Below are positions 16,570 through 24,700 of a stretch of DNA of 64,000 bases, piece by piece. This stretch comes from Paenibacillus sp. 32352. GTDB lineage: Bacteria > Bacillota > Bacilli > Paenibacillales > NBRC-103111. The stretch covers positions 25,616 to 89,615 of the forward strand of contig NZ_MZNT01000022.1 in the NCBI RefSeq assembly GCF_002042965.1. The letters are read 5' to 3'. A program made the translations under genes and the position numbers. Every line of letters starts with the position of its first letter. Position 1 is the first letter of the stretch. The notes under the pieces were generated by a model. The model was given only the letters and a program-made list of their open reading frames with translations. It did not search any database and was not told the origin of the DNA.

Positions 16570-17433
16570 ATGTTTAACGAAACTTATAGATTATCCAACG
16601 GTGTAGAAATTCCAAAGTTAGGTCTCGGTACCTGGTTGCTTGACGATGAACAAGCAGCACAGGCAGTGCGTGATGCGGTATCTATCGGATATCGCCATAT
16701 CGATACGGCTCAGGCCTATAAGAATGAGGCTGGTGTAGGCGAAGGAATTCGTTCCTGCGGCGTCGCAAGAGAAGAGCTTTTCATAACGACGAAGGTTGCT
16801 GCAGAAGCAAAGAGCTACGATACCGTTACGCAGTCCATTGATGAGTCTTTAGCCAAAATGGGATTGGATTACATTGATCTTCTGATTATCCACAGCCCAC
16901 AGCCTTGGAAGGAGTTCCGTGAGGAGAACCGTTACTTCGAGGAAAATAAAGAAGTATGGAGAGCCATGGAGAATGCTTATAAGACAGGCAAAGTAAAGGC
17001 AATCGGTCTTTCTAACTTCCTTAAGGATGATGTACAGAATATTGTTGCAAGCTGTGAGATCAAGCCTATGGTAAATCAAATCTTGGCACATGTGAGCAAT
17101 ACGCCTCTGAATCTTATTGAATTTTGCCAAAAGAATGACATCCTGGTAGAGGCATATTCGCCTATCGCACACGGCGCAGTCCTTGATAATGCGGAGGTTA
17201 AGGTAATAGCTGATAAGTATGGAGTATCGGTTGCTCAGCTTTGCCTGCGTTATGATATCCAGCTTGGACTTGTAGTCATTCCTAAGACGGCCAATCCAGA
17301 TCACATGAGAATTAATGCAGAGCTTGATTTTGTTATCAGCGATGCAGATATGGAGATGTTGAAGAATGTAGAGCCCATCCAGAGTTACGGTGAGCATAGC
17401 TTCTTCCCTGTATTTGGCGGGAAATTGAAGTAA
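16570..17433 (+). CDS. Aldo/keto reductase
   Basis: This 287-residue NADPH-dependent carbonyl reductase is a full-length member with tetrad Asp45 and Tyr50 (HIDTAQAY), Lys75 (ITTKVA) and His108 (LIIHSP), plus the cofactor-binding VVIPKTANPDHM. It has an inserted loop after the catalytic His (EFREENRYFEENKEVW). TAAGGAGAC precedes ATG 16570, 39 bases after the CMD gene. It is distinct in sequence from the AKR at 8379. The cluster suggests reduction of a quinone- or aldehyde-like compound. Confidence 0.93.
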   Translation: MFNETYRLSNGVEIPKLGLGTWLLDDEQAAQAVRDAVSIGYRHIDTAQAYKNEAGVGEGIRSCGVAREELFITTKVAAEAKSYDTVTQSIDESLAKMGLDYIDLLIIHSPQPWKEFREENRYFEENKEVWRAMENAYKTGKVKAIGLSNFLKDDVQNIVASCEIKPMVNQILAHVSNTPLNLIEFCQKNDILVEAYSPIAHGAVLDNAEVKVIADKYGVSVAQLCLRYDIQLGLVVIPKTANPDHMRINAELDFVISDADMEMLKNVEPIQSYGEHSFFPVFGGKLK

Positions 17434-17515
17434 ACCATTATTAATGGGGGACTTTTTATAGTAACTGATCAGCTAGGGGATACCACTAGGAAGGATCATT
17501 ATTGGAGGAATGAAT

Positions 17516-17926
17516 ATGGCAAAGCATGAAGAAGTAAAACATGGCGTTATTTTCCCAGTGGGCGAAAAAAATGAAGCATTTGCACAATATTTTGTGGGAC
17601 AAAGCTATCTGAAAACATTAATTGCTGATCCTAAGGTGAATGTTGGCGTTGGAAATGTGACCTTTGAGCCAAGGTGCAGAAATAACTGGCATATTCATCG
17701 GAATGGATTTCAGCTCTTATTGGTGACTGGCGGCGAAGGCTGGTATCAAGAAGAAGGAAAGCCTGCTCAATCCTTAAAAGCCGGCGATGTTATTGTTACC
17801 CATGATGGAGTAAAGCACTGGCATGGTGCTGCAAAAGACAGCTGGTTCGAACACATTGCAATCACTGCGGGTACGCCGGAATGGTTGGAGCCAGTAACCG
17901 ATGAGGAATATAATAAATTGAACTAA
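17516..17926 (+). CDS. Cupin-domain protein
   Basis: This small single-cupin protein of 136 residues has metal-ligand motif 1 NWHIHRNGFQLLLV and motif 2 GDVIVTHDGVKHWHGA with conserved His residues. It is similar to the (R)-mandelonitrile lyase/YhhW-like cupins often found with CMD proteins. Start 17516 is chosen over ATG 17510, which is only two bases from GGAGG. It is last in the CMD-AKR-cupin operon and followed by a terminator. It probably binds a divalent metal; its activity is unknown. Confidence 0.85.
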   Translation: MAKHEEVKHGVIFPVGEKNEAFAQYFVGQSYLKTLIADPKVNVGVGNVTFEPRCRNNWHIHRNGFQLLLVTGGEGWYQEEGKPAQSLKAGDVIVTHDGVKHWHGAAKDSWFEHIAITAGTPEWLEPVTDEEYNKLN

Positions 17927-17996
17927 TAATGAACTGGATCGGGAAGTTGTTTCTCAATCGATCATATAGCTCACTAGCGCTGGCTTCATAGAGGCT

Positions 17997-18046
17997 GAGG
18001 CTGTTCCCGGAGCAGAGCAACTGCTTAAAGGGGACAGCCTCTTTTT
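17997..18046 (+). terminator. Intrinsic terminator after cupin gene
   Basis: GAGGCTGTTCCC with GGGGACAGCCTC and TTTTT, around a 21-base loop. Confidence 0.8.
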
Positions 18047-18129
18047 CTTGGATGAACAGGAGCTGGAAGGCATATGAAGATGCAGTTGTAATTAACGGTA
18101 GATTAGCATACAATGTATGTATCTATTAT

Positions 18130-18146
18130 TAATTGATCAATCAATA
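18130..18146. promoter_or_regulatory. Possible TetR operator upstream of the TetR gene
   Basis: The palindrome ATTGATCAAT (18132-18141) inside TTAATTGATCAATCAAT lies 20-odd bases before the gene start, suggesting autoregulation. Confidence 0.4.
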
Positions 18147-18168
18147 AAATAAAAAAGGGGGAACGAAT

Positions 18169-18690
18169 ATGGCAAAAGGAACAGCATCTGCAAATCGCCG
18201 TACGGAAATCGTATCAGCGGCGATTGAAGTGTTCGCAGAGATCGGCTACTACCGTGCAACGACGGCCCAAGTAGCGGAGCGCGCGTCAATCTCACAGCCT
18301 TACGTCTATCGCTTTTTTACGAAGGAGTCGCTGCTGGTGGAAGCGCTGGAGGTATCCTGGCAGCGAATAGTGCAGGCCTTTCAACGCGTGATCGACACAG
18401 CGGCCCCGGAGCAATTGGAAATAGGCTTGATCCGAGCCTATGAGGGCATTATGGAGTCGCATCGCAGCGAGATTTTGCTCCAAATGCAGGCCCAGACGAT
18501 TCGGGAAACGCCGATACGCGACGCCATGAGACAGGGGCTAAGCCAAGTGAAGACGCTGGTGGAGAACGCCTTTATCCAGTCCGGAATCCCGGATGCGGAT
18601 GAACGGACCTCGAATTTTTTGGCAAGAGGCATGCTGTGCAACGTATCGATGGCGATGGATATGCCGGATTTGATGGTGAAGAACAAATAA
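18169..18690 (+). CDS. TetR-family repressor
   Basis: A 173-residue regulator with an N-terminal HTH at about residues 12-58 (TTAQVAERASISQPYVYRFF) and a helical C-terminal domain. AAGGGGGAA lies upstream of ATG 18169. The gene stands alone: the cupin operon before it ends in a terminator and the next gene converges. Its targets are therefore not local, or only itself through the palindrome in its leader. Confidence 0.88.
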   Translation: MAKGTASANRRTEIVSAAIEVFAEIGYYRATTAQVAERASISQPYVYRFFTKESLLVEALEVSWQRIVQAFQRVIDTAAPEQLEIGLIRAYEGIMESHRSEILLQMQAQTIRETPIRDAMRQGLSQVKTLVENAFIQSGIPDADERTSNFLARGMLCNVSMAMDMPDLMVKNK

Positions 18691-18695
18691 TAACG

Positions 18696-18728
18696 AAAGA
18701 GGAGCAGGCGGATGCCTTACTCCTCTTT
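18696..18728. terminator. Shared bidirectional terminator
   Basis: AAAGAGGAG with CTCCTCTTT, flanked by A and T tracts, between convergent genes. It overlaps the last codons of the leftward gene. Confidence 0.75.
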
Positions 18729-19475
18729 TTCGTTCATCTTTTGCAGCTTTGCCGGGTTGTTGATCTTGTACGGCACAGGATGCTTGGTAAGCTTCTTCGC
18801 AACGATTTTGCCCTCGAAGGTGAGCTTGTCCCCAACTTCGAGCTCGAGCTTCTTCAGCGTGGCGCTGTGGCTGGACCAGGCGTCGCCGACCTCGGTCTCC
18901 GGATCAACGATCGTAACGGCTTCGTAAATGATGACCTCATCGTCATTGTCGGAGAAATGGTTCGGAACGGTCGCAAACTCCTTCACGACAGCCGTCATTT
19001 TGACCTTCTCCTCCGGGAGCTGAAGCTTCTGCTTCTTTCCTTTGCCTTTTGCCGGTTCGGCGGTCTTAGGCGCTTCCGGCTCAGTCTCTTTAGCGGCGGC
19101 TGTGCTCACAGCAACGGGCTGCGGCGCTATCTCCTCCTGCGGTTTGGCTGCTTCCGCTTCTGCAGGAGCCGAAGCCTGCGCTTCCTCGGTAATGGCCGTA
19201 GCCCTCTGTCCGTAGCTGGCGGCTTGCATTTCCTTCAAATAGGAGGGATGGATGCAGTGCAGCTGCTTGTTGTCCAATTCAATGATGGCCGTCATATTGT
19301 CGACATAGCCGATAATATGGCAAGCCAGATTCATGCCGTTGCCTTTGTAAAAAAACGTTTTACTCTTGGTCGCCTTCTCGGAAAGCAGGCCCCATTCCTT
19401 GCATTTATCAATCTGTGCCGCCTCATCTTCAAAGGCGATATATGTCGTGGGCTCGATGGTGAACGCATATGCCAT
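18717..19475 (-). CDS. Hypothetical two-domain protein with Ala/Pro/Glu linker
   Basis: A 252-residue cytoplasmic protein. The start at 19475 (MAYAFTIEPTTYIAF) is preferred over 19535 because AAGGCGGAG lies just before it. The N-terminal domain (1-90) contains two Cys (KCKEW and LACHIIGY) and ends HCIHPSYLKEMQ. A low-complexity Ala/Glu/Pro/Lys linker (95-160) leads to a beta-rich C-terminal domain (165-252, with LELEVGDKLTFEGKIVAKKL) that may be OB-fold-like. No family is recognised. Confidence 0.7.
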   Translation of the reverse strand: MAYAFTIEPTTYIAFEDEAAQIDKCKEWGLLSEKATKSKTFFYKGNGMNLACHIIGYVDNMTAIIELDNKQLHCIHPSYLKEMQAASYGQRATAITEEAQASAPAEAEAAKPQEEIAPQPVAVSTAAAKETEPEAPKTAEPAKGKGKKQKLQLPEEKVKMTAVVKEFATVPNHFSDNDDEVIIYEAVTIVDPETEVGDAWSSHSATLKKLELEVGDKLTFEGKIVAKKLTKHPVPYKINNPAKLQKMNEKEE

Positions 19476-19647
19476 AGGGTTCTCCGCCTTTCTTATTATC
19501 CCTTCCATCTTACCATTTTTGATGAGTTGTTTCATTATTTGGTGAGGAATGTCGAGACGACAAATAGCCTTCCCTATAAGCGGAAGGCAAGGGGAGATTT
19601 CGATAGTGCCCGCTGCTACTCACTCCGGCTCCCTACACGACTCCACT

Positions 19648-20052
19648 CTACGAATAATTGTAGGACGTCTCCACCGTACCGTCTTGGCGATGAATGATAG
19701 CGCTCTTGTTCAAGTCGGAAGCCCTCTGTTTGGCATAGTCGACAGCCTCAAGCTTGGTATCCGTACGAACCAAGGCTTGTTTCGCACCTTCCTCCTTGAC
19801 GGCCCAGCTATCGCCATCCGGGACGACATGGATATTGCTTTGCCGCGGCGTAGACGAGCTTGAACCGGCAGGATGTTCATGCAATGGGTGGTCATCATTC
19901 CACCTCTTCGCTTGCGCGGTCGCAATGGCGATGGCCCGGCCTTCCTCGTAGCCATCCTCCAGCAAGGCATTTGCAATTTCTATCGCTTTCCCCCTCACAC
20001 GCGGATCCAAATGCTTCATCGAAGCGGGATAATCATTCTTTTTCCATGGCAT
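19648..20052 (-). CDS. DUF2188-containing protein (YdaT-like)
   Basis: This 134-residue protein has an N-terminal helical part (MPWKKNDYPASMKHLDPRVR, then GYEEGRAIAIATAQAKRW) and a C-terminal DUF2188 domain (HVVPDGDSWAVKEEG, then AIIHRQDGTVETSYNY). This arrangement matches B. subtilis YdaT-like general-stress proteins. GGAGGAG precedes ATG 20052. It is monocistronic. Biochemical function is not known for the family. Confidence 0.8.
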   Translation of the reverse strand: MPWKKNDYPASMKHLDPRVRGKAIEIANALLEDGYEEGRAIAIATAQAKRWNDDHPLHEHPAGSSSSTPRQSNIHVVPDGDSWAVKEEGAKQALVRTDTKLEAVDYAKQRASDLNKSAIIHRQDGTVETSYNYS

Positions 20053-20202
20053 ACAGGCTCCTCCTCCGAACGTTCTTATTCTGTAATTAGCCAGTTACAG
20101 AAGTTTCTAAACATAGGCTTCGCTTTGTTTTCCTTATTTAACCAATATGGTTTCTAACTGTGATAATATGGATAGGAATGGGGCTAAGGAGGCAAGGGAG
20201 CA

Positions 20203-20730
20203 ATGGTTGGAATACTTTATTTTGTCGGGGCTCTTATTATTGTGGTTGGGGTGTTAGCGGGGGTTTTAGTCCCGCTGGGGCTCCCATTTATCGGAGGAGC
20301 TATTGTGAGCGGATTATTTTTGATAGCGCTGGGGAGAATCGTGGAGCTTCTCGAAAAGATCGAACGCAAGCTGCCGGACCCATCGAATAGCCAAACACAA
20401 CAAGTACAGGAATACACCGTTAGCTCATCGGATTTCGAAGTGTATGAGTCCCGTAATGAAACGTACCGTTTTTTTACGCTGGACGGGGAAGATTTTATTC
20501 AGGCAAGGGTCTTTAAACATTATATGGAGCTGCATGGGGAATCTATTGTATTCAAGCTGCCCAACCAGGAACAAAGAGAGTGGATCAAGGAACCTGCGTA
20601 CCATGCGTCTGCCCATTTATTTACAAGGGATCATATTGTATTCGTGAGACTATCCTCTTTAAATATTAAAGCCTCGCGTTTAGGGGATTCCATTGTTTTA
20701 AGCTACTCGGACAGTAAAATATTCATTTAA
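20203..20730 (+). CDS. Hypothetical membrane-anchored protein
   Basis: A 175-residue protein with two N-terminal hydrophobic helices (LYFVGALIIVVGVLAGVLVP and FIGGAIVSGLFLIALG), a short coiled stretch (RIVELLEKIERKLPD) and a cytoplasmic or external beta-rich domain of about 110 residues. AAGGAGGCAAGGG precedes ATG 20203. I do not recognise the family. The next gene is another small membrane protein in the same direction. Confidence 0.65.
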   Translation: MVGILYFVGALIIVVGVLAGVLVPLGLPFIGGAIVSGLFLIALGRIVELLEKIERKLPDPSNSQTQQVQEYTVSSSDFEVYESRNETYRFFTLDGEDFIQARVFKHYMELHGESIVFKLPNQEQREWIKEPAYHASAHLFTRDHIVFVRLSSLNIKASRLGDSIVLSYSDSKIFI

Positions 20731-20825
20731 CTAGCGGACATGAACGGGGCCATTGATGGATAGTATGAGAATAGAAGCACCCAGGCTCGGGAGATCCGCT
20801 TAGATGCAAAGGGAGGAACATAATC

Positions 20826-21185
20826 GTGAGAAATCTCCTCAATTTACTAGTAACCCTGCTTGTATTTTGGATCGGAAATGAATATTTCCACCAATATGTT
20901 GCCATTAAGGATACCAAGACTTTAATCATTGCTTCGGTTCTAATGTTTGTGATCAGCTTTCTATTTAGTCTTGCGATGGTTCTCTCCGTGCTGCTGATTA
21001 CAGTAGGGATCGGCTGTCTGACGACGCCGGCTCTGATGCTGGTCTCGCTTATTTTAACACCAATCAAATTATGGCTTCTTGATAAATACTTGTACGGATT
21101 TGAAATTCACGGGTTCTGGACCTATGTCATCCTAACCCTGGTATTGAGCCTGTTTACGGTAAAAGTAAAGCACAAAAAGGACTGA
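20826..21185 (+). CDS. Small integral membrane protein
   Basis: A 119-residue protein with four predicted membrane helices (LLNLLVTLLVFWIG; TLIIASVLMFVISFLFSLAM; VLLITVGIGCLTTPALMLVS; WTYVILTLVLSLFTVKV) and a basic C-terminal tail (KHKKD). It resembles the short YvlD/phage-holin-IV-type membrane proteins in layout, but that is tentative. GGGAGG precedes GTG/ATG near 20826. It is followed by a terminator. Confidence 0.65.
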   Translation: MRNLLNLLVTLLVFWIGNEYFHQYVAIKDTKTLIIASVLMFVISFLFSLAMVLSVLLITVGIGCLTTPALMLVSLILTPIKLWLLDKYLYGFEIHGFWTYVILTLVLSLFTVKVKHKKD

Positions 21186-21220
21186 GCAAGCTTACGATCA
21201 TATCACAAAATATACCAGCG

Positions 21221-21257
21221 GCGCAATGCGAAACCTCCTCGTGTTGCGTTTTTTTAT
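21221..21257 (+). terminator. Intrinsic terminator
   Basis: GCAATGCGA with TCGTGTTGC (two G-T pairs) then seven Ts, after the membrane-protein genes. Confidence 0.75.
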
Positions 21258-21458
21258 TGTAATTGAGGAAATGGAACAGCATTCAGAGGAGATCGAGAAT
21301 ATCGTGAAGGTCATTTCGGGAGGAAATCGCTACTTCTTCGTCTTCCTTGTCCAGGATGGCCGAAGATCTTCGCAGTTTAGTCGGTAACTTTAAGGTATAA
21401 TAGGGGGGAAAAGGTTGAGATCATCATCCTTGATGGAACGGGGAGGAGCGAAAACGAG

Positions 21459-22163
21459 ATGCCCAAAGCCATTTTATTAGATATGGACGATACCATTTTA
21501 TCTTATGACCACGGGGTGGACACGGATTCGTGCTGGCGGAGATCCTTCGGCAGTAATCCGGGATGTGACCCTGAGGATCTGCTGGCTGAGATTAAAGCAG
21601 CGGCCCGATGGTATTGGAGCGATCCCGAGAGGCATCGAATAGGCAGGCTGGATCTCTATAAGGCTAGACAAGACATCGTTGGCATGGCCATGAAAAAGCT
21701 GGACGTTGAAAATGCCCCGCTTGTTGACACCATCGCCCATACTTACGGAGAAGAACGCGATAAGTGCGTTGCTCTGTTCCCAGACTCTATCGCCACCATC
21801 CAAGCTTTGCGGCAAAAGGGGATCAAGCTCGCACTATTGACCAATGGGAATGCGAAGCCCCAATGGGCGAAGATTCATCGTTTTGAGCTGGCACCGCTCT
21901 TTGACTGCGTCCTGGTCGAAGGCGAATTCGGCATCGGCAAGCCGGATGAACGCATCTATCTGCATGCGCTTGAGCGGCTCGAAGTAACTGCAGAGGAAGC
22001 CTGGATGGTCGGAGATAACTTCGAGTGGGAGGTAGCGGCGCCTCAGCGTCTGGGGATCCGCGGCATCTGGCTGGATCATAAGGGAGCAGGCGTACCTGCT
22101 GGCGCCACTGCTGTCCCTCACAGAATACTTAAGTCGCTGGGTGAGCTGCTTACCATGGTTTAA
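21459..22163 (+). CDS. HAD-superfamily hydrolase
   Basis: This 234-residue phosphatase-like enzyme shows motif I Asp8 and Asp10 (LLDMDDTIL), motif II in LALLTNGNAK, the motif III lysine in GIGKPDERIY, and motif IV WMVGDNFEWEV. The cap region lies between motifs I and II (about 17-100), so it is subfamily I, similar to YjjG/pyrimidine nucleotidase-type and (S)-2-haloacid dehalogenase-type members. GGGAGGAG precedes ATG 21459. The substrate is unknown. It is monocistronic, ending in a terminator. Confidence 0.9.
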   Translation: MPKAILLDMDDTILSYDHGVDTDSCWRRSFGSNPGCDPEDLLAEIKAAARWYWSDPERHRIGRLDLYKARQDIVGMAMKKLDVENAPLVDTIAHTYGEERDKCVALFPDSIATIQALRQKGIKLALLTNGNAKPQWAKIHRFELAPLFDCVLVEGEFGIGKPDERIYLHALERLEVTAEEAWMVGDNFEWEVAAPQRLGIRGIWLDHKGAGVPAGATAVPHRILKSLGELLTMV

Positions 22164-22168
22164 CCGCG

Positions 22169-22191
22169 GGGGGCTATAAGCCCCTTTTTTT
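22169..22191 (+). terminator. Intrinsic terminator after HAD gene
   Basis: GGGGC-tataa-GCCCC followed by seven Ts. Confidence 0.75.
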
Positions 22192-22210
22192 ATTCTCGTA
22201 AAAGAAATGA

Positions 22211-22253
22211 TTGACAAAGGCGGCTCCTCCACATATATTTGTTGTACATACAA
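22211..22253 (+). promoter_or_regulatory. Sigma-A promoter and MarR operator for the marR gene
   Basis: TTGACA (22211-22216), 17-base spacer, TATATT (22234-22239). The near-palindrome TTGTACATACAA (22242-22253) sits right at the start of transcription. The same 12-mer in inverse orientation precedes the MFS gene, so the MarR protein probably represses both. Confidence 0.8.
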
Positions 22254-22278
22254 AATAAATCGAAAGGGGATCACCATA

Positions 22279-22704
22279 ATGGACGAAGGCTTTTTACACG
22301 ACTGCTTATTTTTTACCGCCAATCGATTAGGCCGCGCCATTACCAAAATAGCCGAGGAAGAATTCGCGCCGACCGGATTGACGCCTATGTACGGATACCT
22401 GATTCGCCTGGTGAATGGAACCCCTGGCATTACGCAGAAGGAATTGTCCGAGAAGCTGTCCATCACACCTTCAACGCTTACTAGATTCATCGATAAGCTG
22501 GAAGGCAAGCAGCTGGTGGAGCGGAAGGGGCAAGGAAAGACCGTTCTGGTCTACCCTACCGACAAAGGAATTGCTCTGGAGGGCACGATCCGTCAAGCTT
22601 CGAAAAATTTACGCGCACGCTATGAAGCCATCCTCGGTGTAGAGGCAGCCGAACAGCTATCTTCTCTTATTGAGCTTTCAAGCGAACAGCTGGAAAAGAA
22701 ATAA
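22279..22704 (+). CDS. MarR-family transcriptional regulator
   Basis: A 141-residue winged-helix dimeric repressor (LSEKLSITPSTLTRFIDKLE as recognition region, RKGQGKTVLVYPTDKG as wing). The start at 22279 follows AAAGGGGATC and is preferred over 22207, which lies inside the promoter. It is transcribed with or just before the MFS gene at 22765. Matching operators at both promoters indicate local repression, released by an unknown small molecule. Confidence 0.9.
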   Translation: MDEGFLHDCLFFTANRLGRAITKIAEEEFAPTGLTPMYGYLIRLVNGTPGITQKELSEKLSITPSTLTRFIDKLEGKQLVERKGQGKTVLVYPTDKGIALEGTIRQASKNLRARYEAILGVEAAEQLSSLIELSSEQLEKK

Positions 22705-22720
22705 TTTTTTAAAAATATTA

Positions 22721-22732
22721 TTGTATGTACAA
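22721..22732. promoter_or_regulatory. Second MarR operator, upstream of MFS gene
   Basis: TTGTATGTACAA is the exact reverse complement of the operator at 22242-22253, and lies 33 bases before the MFS start. Confidence 0.7.
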
Positions 22733-22764
22733 CTAAATTAAAATAAAGAGGAAGTGAATCACAG

Positions 22765-24036
22765 ATGGAGAGTCATCTCAAATCACCTCGATTTCATTAT
22801 GGCTGGGTAGTGATCCTTGTTACCTTTGTAACACTGCTCATTTCCGCCGGGGTTCGTTCCATGCCCAGTATTCTGATTGTACCGTTCGAAAAAGAGTTCG
22901 GCTGGAACCGGGGCAGCATATCCGGAGTTATCTCTACAGGAATCTTTTTATATGGGATGGTAGGTCCGTTCTCGGCTGCCGTCCTGCAAAAGTATGGAAT
23001 TCGCAGAGTCCTGATCATCACCTTGTCCGTATTGGGGGTCAGTATGGCGGTTACCCCGTTGATGACAGCCTATTGGCAGTATGAGATCCTGTGGGGGATT
23101 GTTTCCGGTCTCGCTACGGGAATGATGGCGAATGTGCTTGGCGTTACGGTCAGCAATCAATGGTTTGTGAAGCGTAAGGGGCTAGTCGTCGGCTTGCTTA
23201 CGGCAAGTGCCGCTACAGGTCAACTGCTGTTCCTGCCCATGCTTGCAAAAATTATGGTTGAAGCCGGCTGGAGATATGCCGTCTATACGGCTGTTGCGGC
23301 TATTGTGATCGTATTGATCGCCGTCGCCATATGGATGCGAAACCATCCTTACGATGTTGGGGCTGCTCCTTACGGATCGGAGGAGGTGGTTCCGCCGGTG
23401 CCGTTTCAAGGAAATCTGTTCCTTAGTCCGCTATTGGCACTTCGGTCTGCCATGACGAACACGACCTTCTGGCTATTGGCAGGCACCTTCTTTTTTTGCG
23501 GATTTTCAACGAACGGGCTAATTGGCACGCATCTCATTTCGGCCTGTGGAGATTACGGAATTCCTGAAGTCATGGCTGCCGGATTGCTGGCCCTGATGGG
23601 GATGTTCGATCTGGTGGGAACGACGCTGTCAGGCTGGTTATCGGACCGGTTCGACAGCCGGAAGCTGCTGTTCTGGTATTACGGGCTTCGCGGGCTTTCT
23701 CTGCTGTTCCTGCCTTATGCCCTCGGCGCAGGTCCTAATATGCTGCTCGTGTTCTCCATCTTCTACGGTCTGGACTGGATTGCAACGGTACCGCCGACCG
23801 TGAAGCTCGCCGCCCAGGAATTCGGCAAGGAGAAATCCGGCATGATCTTCGGATGGGTGGTTGTGGCCCATCAGGTAGGCGCTTCGGTGGCGGCGTACGG
23901 CGCCGGAGCGATGAGAGAATGGTTCGGCAGCTACACAGTTCCCTTTATCGCGGCGGGTTTCGTCTGCTTGTTCGCAGCGATGATGGCGATCCGGATTTCT
24001 AAGGCCGGTGCCGCGGCCGCCCAGGTTCAGGCTTGA
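22765..24036 (+). CDS. MFS transporter (monocarboxylate/OFA-like)
   Basis: A 423-residue permease with 12 hydrophobic helices. The N-terminus HYGWVVILVTFVTLLISAGV and the phrase FEKEFGWNRGSISGVIS are typical of the oxalate/formate-antiporter and monocarboxylate-transporter-like MFS group. The helix 2-3 loop has LQKYGIRRVLII and the helix 8-9 loop GWLSDRFDSRKLL. It probably imports or exports an organic anion. It is controlled by the upstream MarR protein through the shared operator and followed by a strong terminator. Confidence 0.88.
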   Translation: MESHLKSPRFHYGWVVILVTFVTLLISAGVRSMPSILIVPFEKEFGWNRGSISGVISTGIFLYGMVGPFSAAVLQKYGIRRVLIITLSVLGVSMAVTPLMTAYWQYEILWGIVSGLATGMMANVLGVTVSNQWFVKRKGLVVGLLTASAATGQLLFLPMLAKIMVEAGWRYAVYTAVAAIVIVLIAVAIWMRNHPYDVGAAPYGSEEVVPPVPFQGNLFLSPLLALRSAMTNTTFWLLAGTFFFCGFSTNGLIGTHLISACGDYGIPEVMAAGLLALMGMFDLVGTTLSGWLSDRFDSRKLLFWYYGLRGLSLLFLPYALGAGPNMLLVFSIFYGLDWIATVPPTVKLAAQEFGKEKSGMIFGWVVVAHQVGASVAAYGAGAMREWFGSYTVPFIAAGFVCLFAAMMAIRISKAGAAAAQVQA

Positions 24037-24063
24037 TTGCATCATCCCGTGGATCAATCCAAC

Positions 24064-24095
24064 GCGCAGGCTGCAGAAGGCAGCCTGCGCTTTTT
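24064..24095 (+). terminator. Strong intrinsic terminator after MFS gene
   Basis: An 11-bp perfect stem GCGCAGGCTGC/GCAGCCTGCGC followed by TTTTTGT. Confidence 0.9.
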
Positions 24096-24372
24096 GTGCG
24101 GCAGAACAGATGCGGGAAGCAGAAACGGATAAGCATCGTAAGATTTGTCAAAAATCGAGAAATCGGTGCGATGGGAGAAGGGAACCAGGCGGAACCGATG
24201 GATGCATCAAGATGCGGACATGAAGTTACGCCTGTTTGCCGTTGCCAAAGGGGCGTAGCGGGAACGCGAACGACAACCTTTTTTTCAGCTATCCCCCTTG
24301 AACTTCAATGATGGCCCTCCCTTTACGGGAAAGCTCTCCATGTATTGTATTCGTGCTCTCTATCGGAGATAA
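24096..24372. other. Gap upstream of CsoR-family gene, no gene seen
   Basis: Short frames only, none with a ribosome site. The downstream edge carries the operator of the next gene. Confidence 0.3.
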
Positions 24373-24390
24373 TATACCTATACCGGTATA
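24373..24390. promoter_or_regulatory. CsoR/CstR-type operator
   Basis: The perfect palindrome TATACCGGTATA (24379-24390) is preceded by an extra TATACC half (24373-24378). It lies just upstream of the CsoR-family gene. GC-centred TATACC/GGTATA dyads are the known kind of site for this family. Confidence 0.7.
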
Positions 24391-24409
24391 GCAGAAAGGA
24401 TGGATTCGC

Positions 24410-24676
24410 ATGTCCATGAAATACGATGACGATGTGAAAAAAAGATTAAGACGCATGGAAGGCCAAATCCGCGGCATCTTGAAGATGATGGAAGAGGAGC
24501 AGGACTGCAAGGATGTCGTAAGCCAAATCTCTGCAGTGCGAAGCGCCGCGGATAAAGCCATAGCCTATATTGTGGCTGTGAATTTGGAGCAATGCATTAT
24601 AGAAGAAATAGAAGCGGGCAGAGATTCCGGCAAAGTCGTTAAGCAAGCGGTGGACCTGCTGGTCAAAAGCCGGTAA
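24410..24676 (+). CDS. CsoR-family regulator, CstR-like persulfide sensor
   Basis: An 88-residue all-helical repressor of the CsoR/RcnR (DUF156) family (VKKRLRRMEGQIRGILKMM). Cys33 and Cys62 are present, but the position four before the second Cys, which is His in copper-sensing CsoR, is Asn58 (VNLEQC). Loss of that ligand with retention of both Cys is the pattern of CstR, which senses reactive sulfur by persulfide cross-links. The next gene encodes a membrane-anchored rhodanese, a typical CstR target. The palindrome upstream suggests autoregulation. Sulfur sensing is inferred, not shown. Confidence 0.85.
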   Translation: MSMKYDDDVKKRLRRMEGQIRGILKMMEEEQDCKDVVSQISAVRSAADKAIAYIVAVNLEQCIIEEIEAGRDSGKVVKQAVDLLVKSR

Positions 24677-24700
24677 TACAGGTGAGGGGGAGGTAGAACC

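Noticed and set aside
18636..19697. 353-codon plus-strand frame opposite the hypothetical gene at 18717-19475
   Set aside because: It reads antisense to a gene with a ribosome site and domain structure; composition (runs of Leu/Arg) is that of a shadow frame and no ribosome site precedes it.
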